Shown one piece after another: positions 14,403 to 21,276 of a stretch of DNA of 64,000 bases. Each line of letters opens with the position of its first letter. Within the stretch, counting starts at the first letter, position 1. Under the pieces are notes generated by a model, which made no database searches, was not told where the DNA came from, and saw only the letters and a program-made list of their open reading frames with translations. The stretch is from assembly GCF_039537665.1 (NCBI RefSeq), contig NZ_BAABAY010000006.1, forward strand, positions 1-64,000, given 5' to 3'. The position numbers and the translations under genes are program-made. Source of the stretch: Gaetbulibacter_A aestuarii (GTDB lineage Bacteria; Bacteroidota; Bacteroidia; Flavobacteriales; Flavobacteriaceae).

Positions 14403-14422
14403 GTAGGATATATACACCTAAA

Positions 14423-14680
14423 AAACTTTGAAATATATTTTCTCATATTTTTACCATTTTTCTTGAAACAACTTAAAATAGGAGAGTAATACTTTAGGTA
14501 TCCATTTAATCATCCAGAGATTAAAAGTTGTTCAAGCAATAAAATAATGTAAAGTTTAATGAAGGGAAGTAATTTATTATCAAACAGATTTATTTCAAAT
14601 TTGAGATTTTCGAGTTAGGTTCCAGCTAATGTAAAAATATATCTTTTACATTTTTAATATATTTCGAATATCGTCTTTGA
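14423..14680. other. Intergenic stretch between array and nitrogen-oxide module
   Basis: No gene seen. Two inverted repeats are present: CTTGAAACAACTT (14462-14474) with AAGTTGTTCAAG (14525-14536), and AATGTAAAA with TTTTACATT (about 14630-14654). The first could be a remnant of an element end. Confidence 0.4.
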
Positions 14681-14746
14681 GGTTTGAACTTTTGCCGTCC
14701 GGGGTCACTAAGAAAAATCCTATTGTTTGATAACAATAGGATTTTT
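14681..14746. repeat. Dispersed module-border element, copy 1, with terminator
   Basis: GGTTTGAACTTTTGCCGTCC plus GGGGTCAC (14681-14708) is followed by a strong hairpin, AAAAATCCTATTGTT (14713-14727) with AACAATAGGATTTTT (14732-14746). Copies 3 and 4 show the same order and spacing. Confidence 0.7.
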
Positions 14747-14750
14747 TTAT
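14713..14750. terminator. Bidirectional intrinsic terminator
   Basis: A 15-bp perfect stem with a four-base loop, flanked by A-tract and T-tract, isolates the integrase region from the Rrf2 gene. Confidence 0.75.
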
Positions 14751-14760
14751 TGCTTTTCTC

Positions 14761-14787
14761 AGGATTTAAATAAGACAAAAATATCCT
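14761..14787. promoter_or_regulatory. Rrf2-type operator before the first Rrf2 gene
   Basis: AAGACAAAAATATCCT (14772-14787) matches a motif found before the second Rrf2 gene (24441-24456) and before the RIC gene (15288-15302). AGGAT at 14761 also forms a wider inverted repeat with ATCCT. It lies just upstream of the -7 element at 14805, consistent with autoregulation. Confidence 0.6.
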
Positions 14788-14804
14788 AATTAAAAAATTA
14801 TTCG

Positions 14805-14812
14805 TAATTTTG
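14805..14812 (+). promoter_or_regulatory. -7 promoter element of the first Rrf2 gene
   Basis: TAATTTTG fits TAnnTTTG, 21 bases before the ATG at 14833. The -33 box is not clear. Confidence 0.5.
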
Positions 14813-14832
14813 TTAATATTAAAAAGAAAGAA

Positions 14833-15267
14833 ATGTTCTCAAAAGCCTGTGAGTATGGTATAAAAGCCTCAATTTTTATTGCGGTTAATTCTTCTCAAAA
14901 CAGGAGAGTGAACCCGAAAGAGATCGCCAAGGAGATCAATTCACCTCAGGCATTTACAGCGAAAATATTGCAGGATCTAGTAAGACACAATATTATCAAA
15001 TCCGTTAAAGGTGCCCATGGTGGTTTTGAAATTGAGAAAGAAAAAATTGCCTCGGTAAAACTCTCGCAGATTGTTAATGCTATTGATGGAGACGCCATAT
15101 TTAATGGTTGCGGTTTGGGCATGGAAACCTGTAATGCTAAGCGTCCTTGTCCTATGCATGATAAATTTAAAGTTGTGCGTGACGAACTAAAACACATGCT
15201 GGAACATACGACACTAGAAGAACTCGCTTTCAGTGTTCAAACAGGTGAAACATTTTTTAGAGTTTAA
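14833..15267 (+). CDS. Rrf2-family transcriptional regulator, NsrR-like
   Basis: The protein has 144 residues. An N-terminal winged helix-turn-helix (MFSKACEYGIKASIFIAVNS, then SPQAFTAKILQDLV) is followed by three conserved Cys in GCGLGMETCNAKRPCPMH (about 97-114), the ligands of the iron-sulfur cluster in NsrR/IscR-type proteins. NsrR homologues sense nitric oxide and repress NO-detoxification genes; the RIC gene directly downstream fits that. The upstream palindrome suggests autoregulation. Which gas or metal it senses is not proven. Confidence 0.85.
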   Translation: MFSKACEYGIKASIFIAVNSSQNRRVNPKEIAKEINSPQAFTAKILQDLVRHNIIKSVKGAHGGFEIEKEKIASVKLSQIVNAIDGDAIFNGCGLGMETCNAKRPCPMHDKFKVVRDELKHMLEHTTLEELAFSVQTGETFFRV

Positions 15268-15287
15268 AAAAAAATTTGAATTTAAAT

Positions 15288-15302
15288 AGGATAAAAACAT
15301 CC
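15288..15302. promoter_or_regulatory. Rrf2-type operator before the RIC gene
   Basis: AGGATAAAAACATCC is an inverted repeat in the same register as 14772-14787 and 24441-24456. Its location just before the ATG at 15318 argues that this ATG, not the upstream in-frame one at 15276, is the true start. Confidence 0.55.
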
Positions 15303-15317
15303 GAAATAAACAAAATT

Positions 15318-16052
15318 ATGGAACTATTAGATAAAGATTTAGAAAAACCAATCGGTCAATTTGTAGCAGAGGATTTTAGAACTGCCGCTATATTTAGCAA
15401 TTATGCTATAGACTTTTGCTGCAAAGGTGATAAAACCTTGGATGAAGTTTGCACCAAAAAAGGCCTGGATTCCTCAGAAATTTTGGCGCAACTTCAGGCG
15501 GTGTTGCAGTCCCAAACCGATCAATCAATTGATTATAAATCGTGGCCACTCGATTTATTGGTTGATTATATTGAGAAAAAACACCATCGTTATGTGGAAG
15601 AAAAGATTCCTGTCTTACTTCAATTTTTAAATAAATTAAAAGTCGTTCATGGAAAAAGACATCCGGAGTTGCTAAAAATAAACGAAGAATTTACCGCCTG
15701 TGCAAACGCCTTAACTCTGCATATGAAAAAAGAGGAACTCGTGTTATTTCCTTTTGTAAAGCGATTAGTGAATGCAATCTCGGGAGATGAAAGCATACAG
15801 TCGCCACAATTTAAAACCGTAGAAAATCCCATAGCCATGATGCTGCAAGAGCATGACACGGAAGGAGAGCGATTCAGACGGATTTCTGAACTAACTGATA
15901 ATTACACACCTCCTGTTGACGCCTGCAATACTTATAGAGTTACGTTTGCTATGCTGGACGAATTTGAGAAAGACTTGCATTTGCACATTCATCTGGAAAA
16001 TAATATTTTATTTCCCGAGGCCATAAAATTAGAAAAGAAATTAAGCGCATAG
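15318..16052 (+). CDS. ric: Iron-sulfur cluster repair di-iron protein (RIC, YtfE/ScdA family)
   Basis: The protein has 244 residues from the ATG at 15318; an in-frame ATG at 15276 would add 14 residues but would overlap the operator-like motif. The N-terminal ScdA domain IGQFVAEDFRTAAIFSNYAIDFCCKGDKTL carries the CC pair. The hemerythrin-like part has the iron-binding His/Glu set in KKHHRYVEE, HGKRHPELL, LHMKKEELVLFPF, MLQEHDTEGERF and HLHIHLENNILFP. It repairs Fe-S clusters damaged by nitric oxide or oxidants. It follows the Rrf2 gene by 50 bases, consistent with NsrR-type control. Confidence 0.93.
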   Translation: MELLDKDLEKPIGQFVAEDFRTAAIFSNYAIDFCCKGDKTLDEVCTKKGLDSSEILAQLQAVLQSQTDQSIDYKSWPLDLLVDYIEKKHHRYVEEKIPVLLQFLNKLKVVHGKRHPELLKINEEFTACANALTLHMKKEELVLFPFVKRLVNAISGDESIQSPQFKTVENPIAMMLQEHDTEGERFRRISELTDNYTPPVDACNTYRVTFAMLDEFEKDLHLHIHLENNILFPEAIKLEKKLSA

Positions 16053-16070
16053 ACCTGCCTTGTTCTCATG

Positions 16071-16112
16071 AACCATTCCAAACCGAAGATTGATCTCTGT
16101 TTTGGAATGGTT
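16071..16112 (+). terminator. Hairpin after the RIC gene
   Basis: AACCATTCCAAA (16071-16082) pairs perfectly with TTTGGAATGGTT (16101-16112). A short T-run (ACTTTTAT) follows, so termination is likely but not certain. Confidence 0.6.
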
Positions 16113-16150
16113 ACTTTTATACAACAAAATCACTGTTTAATAATTCAAAT

Positions 16151-17359
16151 ATGTCAAAACGATTTGTTGTAGTATGCTTATGTAATTTTTTATTTGCTGC
16201 CTTACTGGGTTTGACGCTTAGGTATACACATATTAATGCCTTACCAATTAATTACCGGTATTTAACACATGCACATTCTCATGTGGCCATGTTAGGGTGG
16301 GTGTATTTAATGTTATATTCGCTTATTGTTCATTACTTTATTCCGGAAAAGAAACCTGTGTTTAACAGGTTATTCTGGGTTACGGAAATTGCAGTAGTTG
16401 GCATGTTGCTTAGCTTCCCATTTCAGGGGTATGCCGCTGTATCCATTACATTTTCTACGCTGCATATTTTATGTAGCTATTACTTTGCCTTTCTTGTTTG
16501 GAAACATCATAAAATAAAAAATAAGCCTTCAAGGGTTTTATTGAAGGCAGCTATTATTTTTATGCTCATTTCAACACTTGGCGTTTGGTGTTTAGGTCCG
16601 GCCGTTACCATGGCAGGTCAGGCTTCTGCCTTTTATCAAATAGCGATTCAATTCTTCTTACATTTCCAGTTCAACGGGTGGTTTGTTTTTGCCGTTATAG
16701 CCTTGTTTTTCAACCGTTTAGCAATATGCGATTCTAAGGAATTTCATTGGTTTTTTAAGTTGTTCATAGCCGCCACAATTCTTACTATGGCCTTACCGGT
16801 TTACTGGTTTGCGCCTCATATATTATTACTTTGGATCAACGGGATCGGGGTTGTGTTACAATTTTTAGTGATCTTTTTTTTCTTTAAAATTATAAGATCT
16901 TATGAGTGGTTGGATTTAATTAACCGATCGAAACTCAACAAAATCCTATACCAATTTGCCGTTTTTTGTTTTACATTAAAAATCGTATTTCAATCCGTTT
17001 CCTTGATTCCCGCGATTTCAAAAGAACTTTATTCCTATCACAATTTCGTGATCGGGTTTATTCATTTGATCATGCTAGGTGCCGTAACAGGGTTTTTATT
17101 TTCCTTCATAATAGAAAGCGGTTTGGTTCGATTCAATAAGATCCTTCAATTTGCTATCTATATATTTTTATTGGGTTTTGTGCTCACTGAAATGACTTTG
17201 CTGGTTCAAGGCAGCAGATTTTATTTTAATCAGGGTTTACTGCCTGGCTACTTTACACTTCTTTTTGTATTTAGCATCTTTTTGACGCTTGGTATTTTTT
17301 TGTTGTTGATCAATATTATTTCAACTAAAAATTTAACCACAAAAACCCGTTTTTTATAG
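16151..17359 (+). CDS. Polytopic membrane protein with heme-copper-oxidase-like His motifs, NO-associated
   Basis: The protein has 402 residues and about 12 predicted membrane helices. THAHSHVAMLGW in the second helix resembles the heme-ligand helix of heme-copper oxidase/NO reductase large subunits. Further His residues lie in membrane segments (FFLHFQFNGWF, WFAPHILLLW, YHNFVIGFIHLIMLGAV). It is shorter than true oxidase subunit I (about 450-500 residues) and lacks a clear full copper-ligand set. It lies between the RIC gene and the nos operon, facing the latter. It may be an NO-responsive or NO-consuming heme protein; this is inference. Confidence 0.55.
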   Translation: MSKRFVVVCLCNFLFAALLGLTLRYTHINALPINYRYLTHAHSHVAMLGWVYLMLYSLIVHYFIPEKKPVFNRLFWVTEIAVVGMLLSFPFQGYAAVSITFSTLHILCSYYFAFLVWKHHKIKNKPSRVLLKAAIIFMLISTLGVWCLGPAVTMAGQASAFYQIAIQFFLHFQFNGWFVFAVIALFFNRLAICDSKEFHWFFKLFIAATILTMALPVYWFAPHILLLWINGIGVVLQFLVIFFFFKIIRSYEWLDLINRSKLNKILYQFAVFCFTLKIVFQSVSLIPAISKELYSYHNFVIGFIHLIMLGAVTGFLFSFIIESGLVRFNKILQFAIYIFLLGFVLTEMTLLVQGSRFYFNQGLLPGYFTLLFVFSIFLTLGIFLLLINIISTKNLTTKTRFL

Positions 17360-17371
17360 CTGCATAGGCAT

Positions 17372-18154
17372 CTAAAAATCCTTTCTTTTAGACTTGTAAA
17401 CGATTCGAAGTACGGGGAAAAGAACCCACAGAATCAACATGATAAAGGACACAATAATCCCCAAATTCGTTCCAAAAAATTGTTTGAACACCGCTCCAGT
17501 ATAGCCTAAAAGAGCCGAAATATCAAGCTTTAATAAAATGAGCGTTCGGGATAAATCAATCGGATTGAACATGGTTCCTATTAATGAAAACTTGTCTAAG
17601 GGATAATCTTCAAATAAGATCAGGGACATTAAAAACACGCCATCATAAATAATAGCTAAAAGTAACCAAATGAGAATGGCATATCCAAATCCTTTTATTT
17701 TATTTTCGTTGGATAAGGCAATATTAAAGGCTAGGGCCGTAAAGATGAATGTTAGGAAGCTTCCTGTAATAATCAACAAGGAAAAATCCCAAATGGCATT
17801 CGATTTAAATAAGCCATAAAAAATAAAAGGAATTCCCAGACCTAAGATCAAACTCATGGAGAGCGACAGGGCAACACCCAGGTACTGACCTAAAAAGATG
17901 GTCGAACGGTTTAACGGTTGCGCCAATAAAAGTTCGGTGAATTCCTTCGAATTGTAATAATACATAACTCCAAAAATAGTTCCTATTAGAGGTACCAGAA
18001 CAATGATAACATTCATTAAGGTTATGACCGCTTTTGATAGATCGTTATTCAGAAATAATAATACTATACCAAGCAATAAATAGAAAGCAAAATAGACATA
18101 GCTCCATCGGCTTCGCATGAGATCGTAAAAACTGTATTTTAATATTTTAAGCAT
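17372..18154 (-). CDS. nosY: ABC transporter permease NosY
   Basis: The protein has 260 residues with six membrane helices of the ABC-2 type (first loop KFSFYDLMRSRW-like, YYNSKEFTELLLAQPLNRST). Its start overlaps the end of the NosF gene by eight bases, so translation is coupled. NosDFY supplies a copper or sulfur species for maturation of the CuZ centre of nitrous oxide reductase. It is the last gene of the minus-strand nos operon; the convergent 16151-17359 gene ends 12 bases away with no obvious terminator between. Confidence 0.88.
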   Translation of the reverse strand: MLKILKYSFYDLMRSRWSYVYFAFYLLLGIVLLFLNNDLSKAVITLMNVIIVLVPLIGTIFGVMYYYNSKEFTELLLAQPLNRSTIFLGQYLGVALSLSMSLILGLGIPFIFYGLFKSNAIWDFSLLIITGSFLTFIFTALAFNIALSNENKIKGFGYAILIWLLLAIIYDGVFLMSLILFEDYPLDKFSLIGTMFNPIDLSRTLILLKLDISALLGYTGAVFKQFFGTNLGIIVSFIMLILWVLFPVLRIVYKSKRKDF

Positions 18155-18854
18155 GATTTTCTGATAATATTGAGGCTATAGCGTGTTCAAAATCTGATTG
18201 GCCTGTATTGGTTTTAAGGGTGTTGATGCTGCCTTTGAAATAGATTTTACCTTCTAATAGAAAAACGATTTCATCAGCTATTTCTTCCACAAAACTCATG
18301 ATATGGGAGGTGATCAAAATGGTTTTTCCTTTGGCTTTTGCCGACTGAATTAAGGCCTTCAACCGTAGTAAGGAAATAGGATCCAATCCTGTGGTAGGTT
18401 CATCCAAAATAACCAACGGACTGTCAAACATAAACGTTAAAACCAGGTTTACTTTTTGTTTCGTTCCGCCAGAAAGATTCCCTAGTTTTTTATTCAGAAA
18501 TGGTTCAAGTTGGAATTGTTTTATGAGCTCCTCATCCTGATCTGTAAAACCTCGTAGATCTTTAATCATTTTAATAAGTTCCTTTACTTTTAGGTTGCCG
18601 GGGAAGTTGGCTATTTGTGGTAAATAATCAATGTTATTGCGGTATTTCGGACTTTTCCTGATATTTTTATTGTCAATAGTAATGGTTCCACGATCCGGTA
18701 TTACCATGCCTAAAATCGATTTTATTAACGTAGTTTTTCCGGAACCATTGGGACCAAGAACGGCAAAAATACCACCTTCCTTAATATCCAGATCAACCCC
18801 GGCGAGAACCTGATTTTTACCAAATTTTTTATGTAGATTTTGAATGGTTACCAT
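18147..18854 (-). CDS. nosF: ABC transporter ATP-binding protein NosF
   Basis: The protein has 235 residues. Walker A GPNGSGKTT (about 35-43), signature LSGGTKQKV (about 128-136), Walker B PLVILDEPTTGLDP (about 150-163) and the switch His in ITSHIMS are all present. It pairs with NosY as the motor of the NosDFY maturation transporter. The gene overlaps both NosD (7 bases) and NosY (8 bases). Confidence 0.92.
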   Translation of the reverse strand: MVTIQNLHKKFGKNQVLAGVDLDIKEGGIFAVLGPNGSGKTTLIKSILGMVIPDRGTITIDNKNIRKSPKYRNNIDYLPQIANFPGNLKVKELIKMIKDLRGFTDQDEELIKQFQLEPFLNKKLGNLSGGTKQKVNLVLTFMFDSPLVILDEPTTGLDPISLLRLKALIQSAKAKGKTILITSHIMSFVEEIADEIVFLLEGKIYFKGSINTLKTNTGQSDFEHAIASILSENHA

Positions 18855-20092
18855 GTTATTTGTTTCATTTTTGGATGTGGGTCCATGAGATTATCCGGCG
18901 TAAATACCGGCGATACTTTTTCAGAAAAATCAATAATATCAATAAATAAACTGCGAAGTAAAATGATAGTTTCAGGCGTTCTGTTAACAACGTATGAAAA
19001 TAATTTTACAGGACGGTAAGGAACATCTCCGATGCCATTTTTATCAAGGTCATATCCCGTATAATTACTCCAGTAATTCTTGTCAAACCCATTGTCGTTG
19101 ATATTACTGTTATAGGAAATATCAAAAGAATTATACATGAAATTGTTACTTAGAAACCTGTTGGAATAGCAGGCTCCTCTTACTTTTACCGCCCAACCAT
19201 TATTCTTAAACGTATTATGTTCATAGGTGATCCTGTTCGAGCCTTCAATATTGATCCCAATGGTATTTTCTGCGAAGGTGTTTCGTTTTATGTCAGCATC
19301 GTTAATTTCTTTTAATAAAAGACCGTAAGAAGCTGTTCCCCAATTTTCCTTAAACACATTTTTCAACATTTTTATCTGTTTGGAGAACATAACAGCAACG
19401 CCGGCGCCATTAAAGGAAAATGTATTGTTTTCATATACATCATTATTCGAGAACATGAAATGTAAACCATACCGTAAATTATTTGAACTGGTATTATTTT
19501 TTATCAGGCAGTCATCTGAAAATTCTAAATAAATACCATCTCTTACGTGAGATACGGTATTATGATCGACAACAACGTTTTTGCAATACCAAAGGTGAAT
19601 GGCGTTCCCGGAATTATGCTCTTCAATTGCTTCTCCTGTAATGGTGTTATTGATCACTTTGCCATCGGCCGCCTTTTCCAGGTAAATACCGAAAAATAAT
19701 TTTTCAAGGATCAGATCTTTTATTTCGAAGTATTTACTTCGTTTTACGCGAATGGCAGCAAAATCTTCAGTGTAACTGGTGCCAACATTAATAATTTTTA
19801 ATCCTTTAATGGTTACATGGTTTGATATTATGGTGATGATTTCACCTTTTAATTCGCCGTCAATAAGTGGATGACCCTCTCCAATAATCGTAAGCGGTTT
19901 ATCGATAATAATACCATGTTCTTTGTAAATTCCCGGTTTGATCATTATCGTATCGAAATCCGTTGCCTTTAAAACAGCTTCTTTCACGGATGTAATAGCC
20001 TGGTCCCGACCAACCGAAATGGATTGTGGCCATAATGTTTGCGACATTACAACGAAAGCGATTAGGATACTATGTTTTAAAAGTGGTGTCAT
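18848..20092 (-). CDS. nosD: Periplasmic nitrous oxide reductase maturation protein NosD
   Basis: The protein has 414 residues with a signal peptide (residues 1-22). The rest is a right-handed beta-helix made of repeats such as NNTITG, HNTVSH, NNTSSNN, ENNTFSF, KRNTFAEN, typical of NosD/CASH domains, and ends in FDKNYWSNYTGYDLDKNGIGDVPY, the conserved NosD C-terminal motif. It acts in the periplasm with NosFY to build the CuZ cluster of NosZ. Confidence 0.92.
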   Translation of the reverse strand: MTPLLKHSILIAFVVMSQTLWPQSISVGRDQAITSVKEAVLKATDFDTIMIKPGIYKEHGIIIDKPLTIIGEGHPLIDGELKGEIITIISNHVTIKGLKIINVGTSYTEDFAAIRVKRSKYFEIKDLILEKLFFGIYLEKAADGKVINNTITGEAIEEHNSGNAIHLWYCKNVVVDHNTVSHVRDGIYLEFSDDCLIKNNTSSNNLRYGLHFMFSNNDVYENNTFSFNGAGVAVMFSKQIKMLKNVFKENWGTASYGLLLKEINDADIKRNTFAENTIGINIEGSNRITYEHNTFKNNGWAVKVRGACYSNRFLSNNFMYNSFDISYNSNINDNGFDKNYWSNYTGYDLDKNGIGDVPYRPVKLFSYVVNRTPETIILLRSLFIDIIDFSEKVSPVFTPDNLMDPHPKMKQITW

Positions 20093-20150
20093 AATAATGT
20101 TTCAACCGGAGAATAATTCTTTTGTCAGAAATGGTTTTGGAATTTATATT

Positions 20151-20585
20151 TTAGTTGAGATAATTACGAATTTCAGACCAGGTATAGAGTGTCCCACCTT
20201 TTTCAGATTGCATTTTCACAGCCTCATTTTTTGTAATGAATGCGGTTAAGAAAGCACCCATAGGACTTGGAATATTTTCACTGATCAAAAAGGTTGCTGA
20301 GGTAGCATCAAGTAACTTTCCAGGTTCTGTGAAGGCATTTGATAAATAGAATTTCACCTCTTGCTCATCAAATTCCTTTAGAAAATGAATCATACATTCT
20401 GCTGAATCGAAGGTATAAACCTTTCCTTTTTTTGTTACTATTTCAGCGGCATGTATTTTGTCAACCACCGTCATATTACAATAATGGCAATGGTCTACGC
20501 CGTAGTTAATGGGTTTGGGTTTTACAGTGCAACTATTCAATAAAAAGATAAGTAAAACCAGCATATGTAAGTATAGGATTTTCAT
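20151..20585 (-). CDS. nosL: Copper chaperone lipoprotein NosL
   Basis: The protein has about 144 residues from the ATG at 20585. An upstream ATG at 20630 would overlap the preceding gene and push the signal peptide inward, so 20585 is preferred. The lipobox is FLLNSC-TVK. The NosL core DHCHYCNMTVVDKIHAAEIV holds the Cys and Met residues that bind copper(I) for delivery to NosZ, and FDSAECMIHFL is the second conserved block. It lies in the nos operon 58 bases upstream of nosD. Confidence 0.9.
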   Translation of the reverse strand: MKILYLHMLVLLIFLLNSCTVKPKPINYGVDHCHYCNMTVVDKIHAAEIVTKKGKVYTFDSAECMIHFLKEFDEQEVKFYLSNAFTEPGKLLDATSATFLISENIPSPMGAFLTAFITKNEAVKMQSEKGGTLYTWSEIRNYLN

Positions 20586-20598
20586 TTTAAAAAGTATT

Positions 20599-21189
20599 TC
20601 AAGTTTTAACACGATTCTTTTTTCCAACAAAATAGGCGATCAAGGCGATTAAAATGCCAAGAGTTAAAAAAAGTGCGCCTAATTGGGGATAGGAATGAGC
20701 CGTAAAATTCAGAATGTGCTTTGTTCCTAATAATGGTGGTTGAAATCCCATTACCGATCCATCAGGATTTGTAAATTTTAGTATGGCTTTAGGATCTAAA
20801 TTATGACCATAATCGTGTTCCCAAATGTAAAAATCGTAAATACCTGCAGCACTTACAGCCACCATGTAAATAAACCATCCCAAAAACCATTTATAGTTTC
20901 CTTTAAAGGCGATGAACAACCCGATAATTGTTGAAAAAATAATGCCAATCGGGAAAATTTTAAATTCCGGAATAGCATCAGGAATATATTTCATTCCTAC
21001 ATAATGATTCAGTAAATTGATGTTTTTGATATCAAACGGATTGGCATCTGCAAAATCATTAATAAAAATTTTCATACCAAGAGGAATAGGATATTGCGGA
21101 GCTTCCAGTGTAATTTTCCATAACGGAAAAATAAAAAGTCCTAAAGGCAATAAAGCCGCTATAAGCATGATGATATTTGACTTTTTCAT
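20599..21189 (-). CDS. Membrane protein of the nos cluster (possibly NosB-like)
   Basis: The protein has 196 residues with a signal-anchor-like first helix, a long periplasmic loop (TLEAPQYPIPLGMKIFINDF) and three further helices (about 82-100, 103-122, 170-188). Conserved features are WEHDYGHNLDPKA and HSYPQLG. Position between nosZ and nosL/nosD matches a membrane protein often found in clade II nos clusters, sometimes called NosB; I cannot confirm homology. It follows a hairpin downstream of nosZ. Confidence 0.55.
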   Translation of the reverse strand: MKKSNIIMLIAALLPLGLFIFPLWKITLEAPQYPIPLGMKIFINDFADANPFDIKNINLLNHYVGMKYIPDAIPEFKIFPIGIIFSTIIGLFIAFKGNYKWFLGWFIYMVAVSAAGIYDFYIWEHDYGHNLDPKAILKFTNPDGSVMGFQPPLLGTKHILNFTAHSYPQLGALFLTLGILIALIAYFVGKKNRVKT

Positions 21190-21208
21190 GATGTTTTATT
21201 TTTAAAAA

Positions 21209-21242
21209 GAAAGGTGAGAGCGAGATACCACTCCCACCTTTC
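21209..21242 (-). terminator. Hairpin between nosZ and the next nos gene
   Basis: GAAAGGTG (21209-21216) pairs with CACCTTTC (21235-21242), extended by GAG/CTC. No long U-tract follows on the minus strand, so it may attenuate or stabilise the nosZ message rather than end it. Confidence 0.5.
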
Positions 21243-21276
21243 GCGCTATTAACAATTGCAAACTAACCTTGCATTA

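Larger units (their letters stand above)
707..14419 (-). mobile_element. Integron-like cassette array with co-directional tyrosine integrase
   Basis: Twelve cassettes coding on the minus strand are separated by twelve attC-like sites. The recombinase gene (13192-14322) and a putative attI (13115-13170) sit at the upstream end. Spacing is tight: coding starts lie only about 15-40 bases inside the cassette border, and stops lie close to or inside the next attC. Each cassette's two ends are reverse complements of each other and differ from those of its neighbours, the hallmark of integron cassettes. The departures from a classical integron are the co-directional integrase, the absence of the IntI-specific insertion, and long conserved attC sites. 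Functional mobility is inferred, not shown. Confidence 0.8.

Noticed and set aside
14681..14710. Reading TTTGAAC ... CCGGGGTCACTA as the 3' end of a tRNA
   Set aside because: No T-stem forms around TTGAAC and no acceptor, D or anticodon arms can be drawn upstream.
16151..17359. Naming this gene NnrS or NorB
   Set aside because: The His-rich helix resembles heme-copper proteins, but the diagnostic NnrS motifs and the full NorB metal-ligand set were not found.
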